DNA of 64,000 nt from Aliiroseovarius halocynthiae. Its GTDB lineage: Bacteria > Pseudomonadota > Alphaproteobacteria > Rhodobacterales > Rhodobacteraceae. The stretch is from the NCBI RefSeq assembly GCF_007004645.1, contig NZ_ML660026.1:54792-118791 (forward strand), given 5' to 3'. Below are positions 27,789 to 37,223 of the stretch, one piece after another. The notes under the pieces are model-generated. The model worked only from the letters and a program-made list of their open reading frames with translations, made no database searches and was not told the origin of the DNA. The position numbers and the translations under genes are program-made. Position 1 is the first letter of the stretch; each line of letters opens with the position of its first letter.

Positions 27789-28618
27789 TGAAAAAGATTC
27801 TGCTTACTGCGTTGCTGACGCTATCCGTTTTGGTCACCGTGGGACCAAGCCTTGCGCGCGCGGAAAGCATCGCCACTCAGATCGAGCGCCGCATTTTCTA
27901 TCAATTTGGCACGAAGTATCGCAACCCGACCAATGCCGACAAACGCCTAAGCGAGGTTCGCTACAAGGGGTTAATCCTTTGGGTCGCGAAACCAAAAAAT
28001 GGCAAGCCAACGGTGATGTACCTGCCCGGATCAGCCGGGAACCTGTACTCGCGCAGCCATAAGTTCCGCTGGTTTATGGACCAGGGTTATGGGGTCGTCG
28101 CTATGGCCTATCCGGGGATGGCAGGCAGCAAAGGTAAACCCAGCCGCCAGAAAATCCAGATACTGGCAAATAGCCTCTATCGCGACATCCCAAAGATGAC
28201 AGGCAGCAAGCGGATCATATTGATGGGCGAAAGCCTTGGCACAGGTGTGGCGCTGGCGCTCGCGGCAAGTAAAGCGGGGCGCGCCAACCCGCCTACTGCA
28301 ATAATCTTGCAAGCCCCGTATACATCTTTGATTGACTTGACCGCGGCCAAGAACCCAGTCCTTCTGCCATTCGTGGCGGGGCGCAACGATCTTTGGCCGT
28401 CGAAACGTTTTATCAAGAATGTGAAACCTCCAACCTTCATCATGCACGGCCAAAAGGACCGCACAGTCCCGTTTCATATGGGCAAGCGATTACACCAGCT
28501 TTCGCCAGCTAAAAACAAGGTTTTAGCCGCACGCCCGCAAGCTGGGCACACGTCAATCTGGCGACCCAATGTACTAAAACCGCTGCGTAAATGGCTGGAA
28601 AAGATCCACAGGAAATAG
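27785..28618 (+). CDS. Exported alpha/beta hydrolase
   Basis: 277 residues, ATG 27785 overlapping the pccR stop (ATGA). Signal peptide MMKKILLTALLTLSVLVTVGPSLARA; then the BAAT/serine-hydrolase fold: VMYLPGSAGNLYSR (oxyanion), nucleophile Ser in MGESLGTG near residue 152, Asp in MHGQKDRTVP and His in QAGHTSIW. It is most like the YqiA/FrsA-like or ABHD13-type hydrolases. Substrate unknown; coupling with pccR suggests an ester or thioester linked to short-chain acids, which is inference. A terminator follows. Confidence 0.82.
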   Translation: MMKKILLTALLTLSVLVTVGPSLARAESIATQIERRIFYQFGTKYRNPTNADKRLSEVRYKGLILWVAKPKNGKPTVMYLPGSAGNLYSRSHKFRWFMDQGYGVVAMAYPGMAGSKGKPSRQKIQILANSLYRDIPKMTGSKRIILMGESLGTGVALALAASKAGRANPPTAIILQAPYTSLIDLTAAKNPVLLPFVAGRNDLWPSKRFIKNVKPPTFIMHGQKDRTVPFHMGKRLHQLSPAKNKVLAARPQAGHTSIWRPNVLKPLRKWLEKIHRK

Positions 28619-28620
28619 TG

Positions 28621-28648
28621 AGGCCGGGCAATTTCCCGGCCTTTTGTC
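28621..28648 (+). terminator. Rho-independent terminator after the hydrolase
   Basis: AGGCCGGG (28621-28628) pairs with CCCGGCCT (28635-28642) around a 6-base loop, followed by TTTGTCTT. Confidence 0.82.
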
Positions 28649-28665
28649 TTTGATCTGAACGATAC

Positions 28666-28905
28666 TTATGCGACCGAGAGCATGCGATAAATCTCGTCCT
28701 TCAAGGTCGCGCGTTTCTTGCGCATGTCTTCCTCATTGAACTGATCGGTTGGCTCGACATTGGTTTCGGCGCGGTGGATTGCACGATTCAGCTCGTGGTA
28801 CTCGTCCGCCAGTTTTGAGAAATGCGCATCCGACTGCTTTAGATCGCTCATTTTATCGAGATATTCTGGGAATTCTTCATTCAGCTCGTGGGGGGTGTGT
28901 GACAT
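28666..28905 (-). CDS. DUF465 (YdcH-like) protein
   Basis: 79 residues, all helical and charged: SDAHFSKLADEYHELNRAIHRAE and RKKRATLKDEIYRML, the family's two-helix pattern. It lies after the bet operon on the same strand but is separated from it by a hairpin. No function known. Paralogue of the truncated gene at the left window edge. Confidence 0.82.
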   Translation of the reverse strand: MSHTPHELNEEFPEYLDKMSDLKQSDAHFSKLADEYHELNRAIHRAETNVEPTDQFNEEDMRKKRATLKDEIYRMLSVA

Positions 28906-28931
28906 TCGCGTGTCTCCTTAGCCTAAAGTCA

Positions 28932-28960
28932 GGGGAAGTTTGCGCCGGGCAAGCTTCCCC
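28932..28960 (-). terminator. Hairpin after betA, weak terminator
   Basis: An 11-bp stem with one G.T pair, GGGGAAGTTTG (28932-28942) and CAAGCTTCCCC (28950-28960), 27 bp after the betA stop. There is no good T run after it. Confidence 0.5.
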
Positions 28961-28987
28961 CGCTTTGACAGGGATCAAACCGCGCGA

Positions 28988-30643
28988 TTATCGCTGCAAA
29001 TTTTGCCAATCCGGATGGATCCACGGTTCGTCATTCGCAGAGGGCAGACGACGTCCAAGAATATGATCCGAAGCCTTCTCGCCCACCATGATCGACGGGC
29101 CGTTAAGGTTGCCATTGGTGACACGCGGGAAGATCGAACTGTCAGCAACCCGCAGCCCTTCGACGCCAATCACGCGCAGGTCAGGATCGACAACGGCCGT
29201 TGGATCGTCAGCGCGACCCATGCGGCAGGTGCCACAGGGATGATAGGCGCTTTCCGCATGTTCGCGGATGAAGTCGTTCAGTTCGTCATCCGACTGATAA
29301 TTCACGCCGGGTTGGATCTCGTGTTTCACATAGGGCTCGAAGGCTTTCTGAGCAAAGATCTCGCGGGTCAGGCGCAAACAAGTGCGGAAATCCTCCCAGT
29401 CCTGATCGGTCGACATGTAATTGAAGAAAATCCGTGGGGCTTCTTTCGGGTCCGCCGATTTCAGCGTGATTTCCCCGCGCGAAGGCGAACGCATGGGGCC
29501 GGTATGGGCCTGAAAACCGTGACCTTCGGCTGCCGCCTGCCCGTCATAGCGCACGGCAATCGGCAGGAAGTGATACTGAATATCCGGGTATTCGACACCG
29601 GCTTTCGAACGGATAAAGGCCGCACTTTCGAACTGGTTCGACGCGCCCAAACCGGTTTTGGTGAACAGCCACTGTGCACCCAACAGGCCTTTCCAGAACA
29701 GGTTCCAATAGCGGTACAGCGTGATCGGTTTTTTCGACGCATACTGCATATAGACCTCAAGGTGGTCCTGCAGGTTCTGGCCCACACCAGCGCGGTCTGC
29801 GACGACCTCGATCCCATGTTCTTGCAGATGGGCTGCAGGCCCGATCCCCGACAGCATCAGCAGTTTGGGTGAGTTGATCGAGCTTGCGGCGATGATCACC
29901 TCGGCCTCGGCGCGGATCACGTCGATCTTACCGCCACGCTCAACTTCAACCCCCACCGCGCGGCCATCTTCGATGACAATCTTGCGGGCGAAGGCGCGGA
30001 TCAGTTCGCAGTTCTCACGCTCTAGCGCGGGGCGGAGATAGGCATTGGCCGCTGACCAGCGTCGCCCTTTCCAGACGGTCTGCTCCATTGGGCCGAAGCC
30101 TTCTTGCTTCTGGCCGTTGTAATCGTCGGTCACTTCATAACCGGCCTGCTTCCCCGCTTCGACAAAGGCATGGAAAAGGGGATTCTTTCGCGGGCCGCGC
30201 GTGACGTGCAGCGGGCCATTTTTGCCGCGCCAATCTGCATCGCCACCATGACCGCTGTCATGCCAGCTTTCCTGCCGCTTGAAATAGGGCAGTACATCCG
30301 CATAGGACCAGCCATCCGCGCCCTGTTCCGCCCAGTGGTCGAAGTCCTTGGCGTGGCCGCGCACATAGACCATCCCGTTGATCGAGCTGGACCCACCAAC
30401 AACCTTGCCGCGCGGGGTCACCAGCGTTCGGCCCCCTAGATGCGGCTCGGGTTCGGTTTGGAAGCCCCAATCATAGGTCTTCATGTTCATCGGATAACTC
30501 AGCGCCGCCGGCATCTGAATGAACGGCCCGGCATCGGTGCCGCCATGTTCGATCACCAGCACCCGCTTGCCTGCTTCCGCCAGCCGATACGCCATTGCGC
30601 ATCCTGCGCTGCCAGCGCCAACGATGATATATTCTGCTTGCAT
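28988..30643 (-). CDS. betA: Choline dehydrogenase
   Basis: GMC oxidoreductase of 551 residues, the usual BetA length, oxidising choline to betaine aldehyde with FAD. The FAD-binding fold is at the N-terminus ([20 protein letters not shown]), followed by [21 protein letters not shown], and the catalytic His region [11 protein letters not shown] is near residue 467. Last gene of betI-betC-betA; the betaine aldehyde dehydrogenase gene betB, often adjacent, is not in the window. Confidence 0.95.
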   Translation of the reverse strand: MQAEYIIVGAGSAGCAMAYRLAEAGKRVLVIEHGGTDAGPFIQMPAALSYPMNMKTYDWGFQTEPEPHLGGRTLVTPRGKVVGGSSSINGMVYVRGHAKDFDHWAEQGADGWSYADVLPYFKRQESWHDSGHGGDADWRGKNGPLHVTRGPRKNPLFHAFVEAGKQAGYEVTDDYNGQKQEGFGPMEQTVWKGRRWSAANAYLRPALERENCELIRAFARKIVIEDGRAVGVEVERGGKIDVIRAEAEVIIAASSINSPKLLMLSGIGPAAHLQEHGIEVVADRAGVGQNLQDHLEVYMQYASKKPITLYRYWNLFWKGLLGAQWLFTKTGLGASNQFESAAFIRSKAGVEYPDIQYHFLPIAVRYDGQAAAEGHGFQAHTGPMRSPSRGEITLKSADPKEAPRIFFNYMSTDQDWEDFRTCLRLTREIFAQKAFEPYVKHEIQPGVNYQSDDELNDFIREHAESAYHPCGTCRMGRADDPTAVVDPDLRVIGVEGLRVADSSIFPRVTNGNLNGPSIMVGEKASDHILGRRLPSANDEPWIHPDWQNLQR

Positions 30644-30665
30644 TGTCTTTCCGTCAGGTCAGGGG

Positions 30666-32174
30666 TTACTCGCCACGGGGGAAACGCGCGTTTTCTTCAA
30701 CATTGTCGAGGTTCATGTGGTTGCGCATGTAGCGTTCCGAGGCTTTGCGAAGCGGCTGATAGTCCCAGGGGAAATAGGCGCCATTGCGCAGCGCTTCATA
30801 GACGACCCAGCGGCGGGCCTGGCTTTCGCGGACCTCGTTGTCATAAGCGTCCAGATCCCAGCGAGCTTCGGATTTCGCGCGCAGTGAATTTACCGTACCT
30901 TCATGCGCCGGATCCTCGGCCAGATTCACCAACTCATGTGGGTCGGCTTCCAGATCGAACAGTTGATCCGGGTCCAGCGCGCAGCGATTGTATTTCCACT
31001 TGCCATAGCGCAGGGACACGAGCGGCGCGTATGACGCCTCGGCGGCATACTCTATCGCCACCGGGCTGATGCGCTCTTCACCTTTTGTCAAACCCACGAG
31101 GCTTTCACCATCGACCCACGGCTTCACTTCTTCCAAAGAAATCCCGGCCAGATCGGCCAGCGTTGGGGTCACATCCAGTGTAGACACTGGCGTCTCGACC
31201 AATCCCGGCTTCATCCCCGGCGCCGAGATCATCAACGGCACACGCGCCGACCCCTCATAGAAGTTCATCTTGAACCACAATCCACGCTCGCCCAGCATGT
31301 CGCCGTGATCCGAGACAAACATAATGATGGCCTCTTGGCGGGTGCTTTCCAGAATATCCAGCAGCTCGCCGACCTTGTCGTCGAGATAGGAAATATTGGC
31401 GAAATAGGCGCGGCGCGAGCGGCGGATATCTTCTTCGGTGATATCGAAATTGCGCCAATCGTTGGCGTCGAAAATCCGCTGTGCGTGCGGGTCGTGATCC
31501 TCGTATGCCTTGGCGGGCACCGCGGGCAGAAGGTGCTCGCAATCCTCATAGAGGTCCCAGTATTTGCGACGCGCCACGTAAGGATCATGCGGATGGGTGA
31601 AGCTGACCGTCAGGCACCAGGGGCGTTCGTCATGGCCACGGGCCAGATCATAAAGCTTGGCGCAGGCGTTGTACGCAACCTCGTCATCATACTCCATCTG
31701 GTTCGAGATTTCGGCGACCCCTGCCCCGGTGACGGAACCCATATTGTGGTACCACCAGTCGATCCGCTCGCCCGGCTTGCGGTAGTCCGGCGTCCAGCCG
31801 AAATCAGCGGGGTAGATATCGGTGGTCAGGCGTTCCTCGAACCCGTGCATCTGATCAGGGCCAACAAAGTGCATCTTACCCGACAGCGCGGTCTGATAAC
31901 CTGCACGGCGCAGGTGGTGCGCATAGGTCGGAATGTCGGATGCGAATTCAGCCGCATTATCATATACCTTGGTGCGGCGCGGCAGAAGGCCAGACATAAA
32001 GCTGGCCCGCCCCGGCGCACAAAGCGGGCTGGCGGTATAGGCGTTTTGAAACCTGACCGATTTCTCTGCCAATTTCTTCAGATTCGGAGCATGCAACCAG
32101 TCTGCCGGGCCATCCGGGAACAGCGTGCCATTCAGCTGATCCACCATGATGATCAGAATGTTTGGGGAGGTCAT
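30666..32174 (-). CDS. betC: Choline-sulfatase
   Basis: Type I sulfatase releasing choline from choline-O-sulfate. From ATG 32174, overlapping the betI stop by 4 bp (ATGA), it has 502 residues, the usual length. Metal ligands are in ILIIMVDQ near the start; the formylglycine precursor Cys is Cys 52 in LCAPGRASF, giving CxPxR; KMHFVGPDQMHGFE and FVSDHGDMLGERGLW are also family segments, and the C-terminal AYFPWDYQP is typical of BetC. Position after betI and before betA matches rhizobial betICBA minus betB. Confidence 0.95.
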   Translation of the reverse strand: MTSPNILIIMVDQLNGTLFPDGPADWLHAPNLKKLAEKSVRFQNAYTASPLCAPGRASFMSGLLPRRTKVYDNAAEFASDIPTYAHHLRRAGYQTALSGKMHFVGPDQMHGFEERLTTDIYPADFGWTPDYRKPGERIDWWYHNMGSVTGAGVAEISNQMEYDDEVAYNACAKLYDLARGHDERPWCLTVSFTHPHDPYVARRKYWDLYEDCEHLLPAVPAKAYEDHDPHAQRIFDANDWRNFDITEEDIRRSRRAYFANISYLDDKVGELLDILESTRQEAIIMFVSDHGDMLGERGLWFKMNFYEGSARVPLMISAPGMKPGLVETPVSTLDVTPTLADLAGISLEEVKPWVDGESLVGLTKGEERISPVAIEYAAEASYAPLVSLRYGKWKYNRCALDPDQLFDLEADPHELVNLAEDPAHEGTVNSLRAKSEARWDLDAYDNEVRESQARRWVVYEALRNGAYFPWDYQPLRKASERYMRNHMNLDNVEENARFPRGE

Positions 32175-32752
32175 GCGTGGGTCTCCAGAATAATATCGAG
32201 GCAAGCCAGAACGCGATCACAGGCGCGTTTGCCGCTTGGGGTTTCTTCACGAAGGGCGTGGCGGATATACAGCCCGTCGATCATCGCCGCGAGCGTGTCT
32301 GCAACCTCGTGCGCATCCTCGCCCACCAATGGGCGCAGATCATAGACAAGGTTCGAATGCAGCCGGTGCTGATAAACGCGAAGAAGTCGCCGCGCACCGT
32401 CATTGCTTTGTGACATCACATAAAAATTCAGCCAAGCGCTGATCACTTCAGGGCGAAAGTTGCCGGCTTCGAAGTTCGCGCGAATAATTGCCTCGACCCG
32501 CTCACGTGGTGTCTTTGCGCCCAAAACGGCGGCGCGCACCTGCGCACTGTAGACAGACAAAATATGGCGCATCGCGGCTAGAAAGATCTGATCCTTCCCG
32601 CCGAAATAGTGATGCGCCAAAGCGCTGGAGACACCAGCACGTTTGGCAATTTGCGTCACAGTCACGTCAAGGCTTCCTGCGCGGCCGATCTCGTCGATCG
32701 TGGCCTGCACCAGCGCGCCTTTTCGAATGGGTTCCATCCCCAGCTTTGGCAT
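32171..32752 (-). CDS. betI: TetR-type repressor BetI
   Basis: 193 residues from ATG 32752, with CGGAGAGG upstream. The helix-turn-helix is TVTQIAKRAGVSSALAHHYFGG near residues 30-50, followed by KDQIFLAAMRH. BetI represses choline-to-betaine genes and is relieved by choline. An ATTGAC-TC-GTCAAT inverted repeat 42 bp upstream, between betI and choX, fits an operator serving both directions. An extension toward 32806 would cover the operator and is rejected. Confidence 0.93.
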   Translation of the reverse strand: MPKLGMEPIRKGALVQATIDEIGRAGSLDVTVTQIAKRAGVSSALAHHYFGGKDQIFLAAMRHILSVYSAQVRAAVLGAKTPRERVEAIIRANFEAGNFRPEVISAWLNFYVMSQSNDGARRLLRVYQHRLHSNLVYDLRPLVGEDAHEVADTLAAMIDGLYIRHALREETPSGKRACDRVLACLDIILETHA

Positions 32753-32793
32753 GTGCCTCTCCGAATTGCGGTACGACAGGGTTGCTTTTTTTA

Positions 32794-32807
32794 ATTGACT
32801 CGTCAAT
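32794..32807. promoter_or_regulatory. Likely BetI operator between betI and choX
   Basis: Perfect inverted repeat ATTGAC-TC-GTCAAT in an AT-rich patch of the divergent gap. Known BetI sites are AT-rich palindromes in the same position; binding here is inferred. Confidence 0.6.
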
Positions 32808-32940
32808 CAATAAAAAGCACCGTCTGCACCAATGAAGCCGGTTCCACCTTTGCGCTACCTGCGCTAGGGTCCCGCCGAGAGGTCTGCGCGCGCAGGCCCC
32901 GGCCAAGCAAGAAACCGCACCAAAAACAGGGAGCGAACTT

Positions 32941-33873
32941 ATGAACCTCAAATCCACTCTTTCCGCCATCGCACTTACGGCTGTCGCCACGACCGCCTTT
33001 GCAGATGGTCACTGCGACACCGTGACCTTCTCGGATGTAGGCTGGACCGACATCACCGCGACGACTGCCGCAACTTCCGTTGTTCTGGAGGCTCTGGGCT
33101 ATGAAACCGACATCAAAGTTCTGTCCGTACCCGTGACCTATACGTCGCTGGCTGAAGGTGACGTTGACGTATTCCTGGGCAACTGGATGCCTACCATGGA
33201 AGCCGACATCGCACCTTACCGCGAAGCTGGCACCGTCGACACCGTGCGCACCAACCTGGAAGGCGCAAAATACACGCTGGCCGTCAACAAAGCCGCCGCT
33301 GATCTTGGCATCAAAGATTTTGCTGACATTGCCGCCCAAGCAGACGCTCTGGAAGGCAAGATCTATGGCATCGAGCCGGGCAATGACGGCAACCGCCTGA
33401 TCCAGTCGATGATCGACGGGAATGCCTTCGGTCTGGAAGGTTTCGAAGTGGCTGAAAGCTCGGAACAGGGGATGCTGGCACAGGTTGCGCGCGCCGACAA
33501 AAAAGACGAACCGATCGTCTTCCTCGGCTGGGAACCCCACCCGATGAACGCCAATTTCGAGATGTCCTATCTGACCGGTGGCGATGATTTCTTCGGCCCG
33601 AATCTGGGTGGTGCCGTGGTCGACACAAACACCCGCGCTGGTTACGTAGCTGAATGCGCCAACACTGGTAAGCTTCTGCAAAACCTCAGCTTCTCGCTGG
33701 CGATGGAGAACGAGATTATGGGCGCCATCCTGAATGACGGCCAAGATCCCGCTGATGCAGCCAAAGCGTGGCTGTCGGCCAACCCTGATGCGTTCATGGC
33801 TTGGCTGGACGGTGTGACCACCAAAGACGGTGGCGATGCTGTGGCTGCTGTCAAAGCTTCGCTGGGCATGTAA
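32941..33873 (+). CDS. choX: Choline ABC transporter substrate-binding protein
   Basis: 310 residues with a signal peptide (LSAIALTAVATTAFA). The mature part is an OpuAC-type binding protein: VGWTDITATTAATSVVLEALGY, PVTYTSLAEGDVDVFLGNWMP, and aromatic residues that form the quaternary-amine cage. ChoX of rhizobia binds choline and, weakly, acetylcholine. First gene of choXWV, divergent from betI; a strong hairpin follows and probably lets more ChoX than ChoWV be made. Confidence 0.92.
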   Translation: MNLKSTLSAIALTAVATTAFADGHCDTVTFSDVGWTDITATTAATSVVLEALGYETDIKVLSVPVTYTSLAEGDVDVFLGNWMPTMEADIAPYREAGTVDTVRTNLEGAKYTLAVNKAAADLGIKDFADIAAQADALEGKIYGIEPGNDGNRLIQSMIDGNAFGLEGFEVAESSEQGMLAQVARADKKDEPIVFLGWEPHPMNANFEMSYLTGGDDFFGPNLGGAVVDTNTRAGYVAECANTGKLLQNLSFSLAMENEIMGAILNDGQDPADAAKAWLSANPDAFMAWLDGVTTKDGGDAVAAVKASLGM

Positions 33874-33891
33874 GCCACATCCAAGATGCTG

Positions 33892-33924
33892 AAACGCGCG
33901 AGGTCGAATCCTCGCGCGTTTTAT
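33892..33924 (+). terminator. Intercistronic hairpin/attenuator between choX and choW
   Basis: Perfect 12-bp stem AAACGCGCGAGG (33892-33903) and CCTCGCGCGTTT (33910-33921), 6-base loop, ending in TTTTATATT. It is terminator-like but choW and choV follow in the same direction, so partial termination or 3' stabilisation of choX mRNA is likely. Confidence 0.75.
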
Positions 33925-33949
33925 ATTGCCTGCAATTCCTGAGGATCCC

Positions 33950-34786
33950 ATGAACTGGCTGACAGACACCAAAATTCCAGTCGGCAAAACCATCTCGGAT
34001 GGGTTTGACTGGCTGACCGATGCATTTGGCCCCTTCTTCGATTTCGTCGACGAGGTGCTCAGCAACGGAATTGACGGGTTCCTTTGGCTGTTGCAGTACC
34101 CCCCCGCCCTATTGATCGTGGCAATGCTGGGTGCGCTGACCTTTTACATTCAGCGCAGCTGGGGCCGTGTGGTCGTCGTTGTGCTGTGCTTCCTTTATGT
34201 GCTGAATCAAGGGTACTGGGAAGAAACAACAGAAAGCCTGACACTGATTGTCTTCTCGGTCCTGTTTTGCATGGGGGTTGGTGTGCCAATCGGCATCTAT
34301 GCCGCCCACCGCCCGCGCTTCTTCCAAGCGATTTTGCCGGTTCTGGATATGATGCAAACCATCCCGACCTTCGTGTACCTGATCCCTATGATCGTCTTGT
34401 TTGGCATCGGCATGGTGCCCGGTCTTGTCGCCACTTTCATCTTCGTTATCCCCGCCCCGATCCGCCTGACCCAGCTGGGCGTCAGCCAAGTGCCAAAGGC
34501 GCTGACCGAGGCAGGCCAAGCCTTTGGTGCAACCCGAATGCAAACCTTGTGGAAGATCGAACTTCCGTCGGCCTTCCCGCAGATTATGACAGGTTTGAAC
34601 CAGACCATCATGCTGTCTCTGTCGATGGTCGTCATCGCCGCCCTTGTTGGCGCGGATGGCCTTGGTGTTCCGGTGGTGCGCGCGCTGAATACGGTGAACG
34701 CCTCGCTGGGCTTTGAAAGCGGACTGGTCATTGTGGCCGTCGCCATTGCCCTTGACCGAATGCTGCGCGTGGAACGGGAGGTCTGA
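33950..34786 (+). CDS. choW: Choline ABC transporter permease
   Basis: From ATG 33950, preceded by CTGAGGATCC, the protein has 278 residues and about six membrane helices. ESLTLIVFSVLFCMGVGVPIG begins the transmembrane domain; GATRMQTLWKIELPSAFPQIMTG is the EAA loop that contacts ChoV. Similar to ProW/OpuAB. It is preceded by the attenuator hairpin and followed 2 bp later by choV. Confidence 0.92.
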   Translation: MNWLTDTKIPVGKTISDGFDWLTDAFGPFFDFVDEVLSNGIDGFLWLLQYPPALLIVAMLGALTFYIQRSWGRVVVVVLCFLYVLNQGYWEETTESLTLIVFSVLFCMGVGVPIGIYAAHRPRFFQAILPVLDMMQTIPTFVYLIPMIVLFGIGMVPGLVATFIFVIPAPIRLTQLGVSQVPKALTEAGQAFGATRMQTLWKIELPSAFPQIMTGLNQTIMLSLSMVVIAALVGADGLGVPVVRALNTVNASLGFESGLVIVAVAIALDRMLRVEREV

Positions 34787-34788
34787 TC

Positions 34789-35808
34789 ATGACTGCTGTA
34801 GAATTTGACAATGTCTCGATCGTATTCGGCGACAAGCCGGAAAGTGCCCTGCCCGGAATGGATGCCGGAAAGGACCGCTCGGAGGTAAAGACCGAAACCG
34901 GTCAGGTGCTGGGCGTGCATAACTGCTCGCTCTCCGTGGCCGAGGGCGAAATTCTTGTGCTGATGGGCCTGTCTGGCTCGGGCAAATCTACGCTTCTGCG
35001 CGGTGTGAACGCGCTGAACCCCGTGGTGCGCGGCTGCGTTCGGGTGAATGACGGCAGCGGCTTAGTCGATGTTACCAATGCCGATGCCGCCACTCTGCGC
35101 CGTATCAGACAGAACCACGTGGCAATGGTATTCCAACAATTCGGTCTCCTGCCGTGGCGCACTGTTCGCGAAAATGTCGGGCTTGGGCTGGAATTGGCTG
35201 GCATGGCCAAAGCCGAACACAAGGCCCGCGTGGACGAACAGCTAGAGCTGGTCAATCTCAGCGAATGGGCAAACCGCAAGGTCGGAGAGTTGTCGGGCGG
35301 CATGCAACAACGTGTGGGCCTGGCCCGTGCCTTTGCCACCCAAGCGCCGATCCTTCTGATGGACGAGCCGTTCTCGGCCCTTGACCCGCTGATCCGCGCC
35401 CGTTTGCAGGACGAATTGATCGAGCTTCAGCAACGCCTGAAACGTACCATCATCTTCGTGAGCCACGATCTGGATGAAGCGTTCAAATTGGGTGATCGCA
35501 TCGCGATCATGGAGGGCGGACGCATCGTTCAATGCGGCACGCCCCGCGACATCTTCACCAACCCTGTGAACGAATATGTGGCGGACTTCGTTGCCCATAT
35601 GAACCCGCTGGGCGTTTTGACCGCGCGCGACGTGATGGAAAGCGGGGCGTCAGCCGCGCCCGTCTCCGTCGATATTGCTGATCAGGTGGACGCGGTGATG
35701 AAAGCACTGGCAGGCCAAACCGAAATCAGCGTGATGCAAGACGGCCAATCCGTCGGGCGCATCACCCCCGACGCGGTGATGGCACGCCTGTTGGACCCGC
35801 GCAGTTGA
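34789..35808 (+). CDS. choV: Choline ABC transporter ATP-binding protein
   Basis: 339 residues. Walker A GLSGSGKSTL near residue 60, Q-loop QQFGLLPWRTV, signature LSGGMQQRVGLARAFA near 165-180, Walker B ILLMDEP and the switch VSHDLDEA. The N-terminus has an extension of about 30 residues rich in charge, and the C-terminal ~60 residues resemble a single degenerate CBS-type domain, as in ProV/OpuAA proteins. It energises import by ChoXW. Confidence 0.93.
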   Translation: MTAVEFDNVSIVFGDKPESALPGMDAGKDRSEVKTETGQVLGVHNCSLSVAEGEILVLMGLSGSGKSTLLRGVNALNPVVRGCVRVNDGSGLVDVTNADAATLRRIRQNHVAMVFQQFGLLPWRTVRENVGLGLELAGMAKAEHKARVDEQLELVNLSEWANRKVGELSGGMQQRVGLARAFATQAPILLMDEPFSALDPLIRARLQDELIELQQRLKRTIIFVSHDLDEAFKLGDRIAIMEGGRIVQCGTPRDIFTNPVNEYVADFVAHMNPLGVLTARDVMESGASAAPVSVDIADQVDAVMKALAGQTEISVMQDGQSVGRITPDAVMARLLDPRS

Positions 35809-35818
35809 TCCAGCAGAC

Positions 35819-36283
35819 CTAGTTGGTCAAGCAATAGCGCGTGCCGCCTTCAACCCAGTCCAAGCCAACCGCCTTGCGCGGGCAATCATTCTGGGCAATG
35901 GCGGGTTGAAGGCGCGCACCATCATTTCGCACCAAGTAATACTCGTGCGCATAGCTGAAGGGCCGCACCTGAAGATCCCAGCCAGTGATGGCCGAACCGC
36001 CAAGATGCGGGTCGCTGGGCGGCACCAAAAGCCAGTATTCGCGCCCACGCAGCCGCGTGCTGACCTGTTTCGACTTGAACCACAACGCACCGGGCTGACT
36101 GAGCGCGCACATTTCTGGCCGGGTCACGGCGCGTTTGGTGTCTGCATCCCCCTCGACCGATCGCCAGCCGGTCAAGCGATCGCAGAAACCGGCCGCGCCA
36201 AGCGACGCGCTCTTGCTCTGCCCCGACTGGCAGGCCGACAGGGCAAGGGCAGCAAGAATGGACAGGGCCGGGAAAATGCGCAT
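35819..36283 (-). CDS. Lipoprotein of unknown function
   Basis: 154 residues, start ATG 36283 with AAGAGG upstream. Lipoprotein signal LSILAALALSAC (Cys 18). The mature domain has several Cys (FCDRL, EMCAL, NDCPRK, RYCLTN), which suggests disulphides, and a beta-rich WDLQVRPFSYAHEYYLV region. Convergent with choV. No family recognised. Confidence 0.7.
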   Translation of the reverse strand: MRIFPALSILAALALSACQSGQSKSASLGAAGFCDRLTGWRSVEGDADTKRAVTRPEMCALSQPGALWFKSKQVSTRLRGREYWLLVPPSDPHLGGSAITGWDLQVRPFSYAHEYYLVRNDGARLQPAIAQNDCPRKAVGLDWVEGGTRYCLTN

Positions 36284-36390
36284 GGAAAACCTCTTTAAAC
36301 TACGAAAACCCTACAGCACCTTGGCCTTGCGTCAAGCGTCCGCATAGGCAAGGTTGTCGCGACCAGACAATCGCGATCTGAAAGCCGCCC

Positions 36391-37149
36391 ATGCCTCGTT
36401 TTGCCGCCAACCTGACCCTTCTGTTTACGGAACTACCTTTCCTTGACCGCTTTGAAGCTGCTGCCGAGGCCGGGTTCGACGCCGTCGAAGTGTTGTTTCC
36501 CTATGAGGATGCCGCGCCAGAGGTTCAGCGTAGGTTGGCTGCTTTTGGGTTGCACATGGTGTTGATCAACACGCCACCACCAAATTGGACCGGAGGGGCA
36601 CGTGGCTTTGCCGCAATACCCGATGGGCAAGATCGGTTCCGGCACGATTTCAAACGTGCACTGCGGTTTGCACATGCATTCAACGCAACGCATCTTCATA
36701 TCATGGCTGGCGTGGCTGATGGCGACGCGGCGCGTTCCATATTTGTCGAGAACCTGACATGGGCCGCGGCCGAGGCCCCCAAACAAAGCCTGACCATCGA
36801 GCCGATCAATCAAGGCGATATGCCAGGCTATTTCCTGTCAGACTATGATCTGGCAGCCGACATTCTTGGCGAGGTGAACGCCCCTAATTTGGGCCTGCAA
36901 TTCGATGCCTATCACGCCCATAAGATCACCGGGGACATGCCCGCAACTTGGAAGAAGGTAAAACATCTAACCCGCCACATTCAGATTGGTGGCCTGCCGG
37001 ATCGGCACGAACCTTTGGCAGGCGTGATCGACTATCCCGCGTGGTTTCAGGGGCTTGATGACGGTGGTTATGACGGCTGGGTCAGCGGCGAATATCATCC
37101 AGCCGGACGGACTGAAGACGGATTGTCATGGATCAAGGGGTTCGACTGA
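36391..37149 (+). CDS. hyi: Hydroxypyruvate isomerase family protein
   Basis: 252-residue TIM barrel of the xylose-isomerase-like family. N-terminus PRFAANLTLLFTELPFLDRF and the sequence INTPPPNWTGGARGFAA are typical of Hyi/OtnI. Metal-binding Glu residues are in TIEPIN (about residue 133) and SGEYHP (about 231), with QFDAYH between. It interconverts hydroxypyruvate and tartronate semialdehyde or acts on 2-oxo-tetronate phosphates; the two cannot be separated from sequence alone. Confidence 0.85.
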   Translation: MPRFAANLTLLFTELPFLDRFEAAAEAGFDAVEVLFPYEDAAPEVQRRLAAFGLHMVLINTPPPNWTGGARGFAAIPDGQDRFRHDFKRALRFAHAFNATHLHIMAGVADGDAARSIFVENLTWAAAEAPKQSLTIEPINQGDMPGYFLSDYDLAADILGEVNAPNLGLQFDAYHAHKITGDMPATWKKVKHLTRHIQIGGLPDRHEPLAGVIDYPAWFQGLDDGGYDGWVSGEYHPAGRTEDGLSWIKGFD

Positions 37150-37153
37150 CAGG

Positions 37154-37177
37154 CTCCTGACACTATGCTGTCAGGAG
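37154..37177. other. Perfect hairpin between hyi and VOC gene
   Basis: CTCCTGACA (37154-37162) and TGTCAGGAG (37169-37177), loop CTATGC. No T run follows on either strand, so it is not a standard terminator; it may stabilise a 3' end or be a protein site. Confidence 0.55.
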
Positions 37178-37223
37178 GGGTGTGTCACACATGGCTCATC
37201 AACTTTGATGAAAGGAAAACACA

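Noticed and set aside
32803..34065. Open frame of 420 codons on the minus strand opposite choX
   Set aside because: Covers choX and the betI-choX gap in antisense; no recognisable domain.
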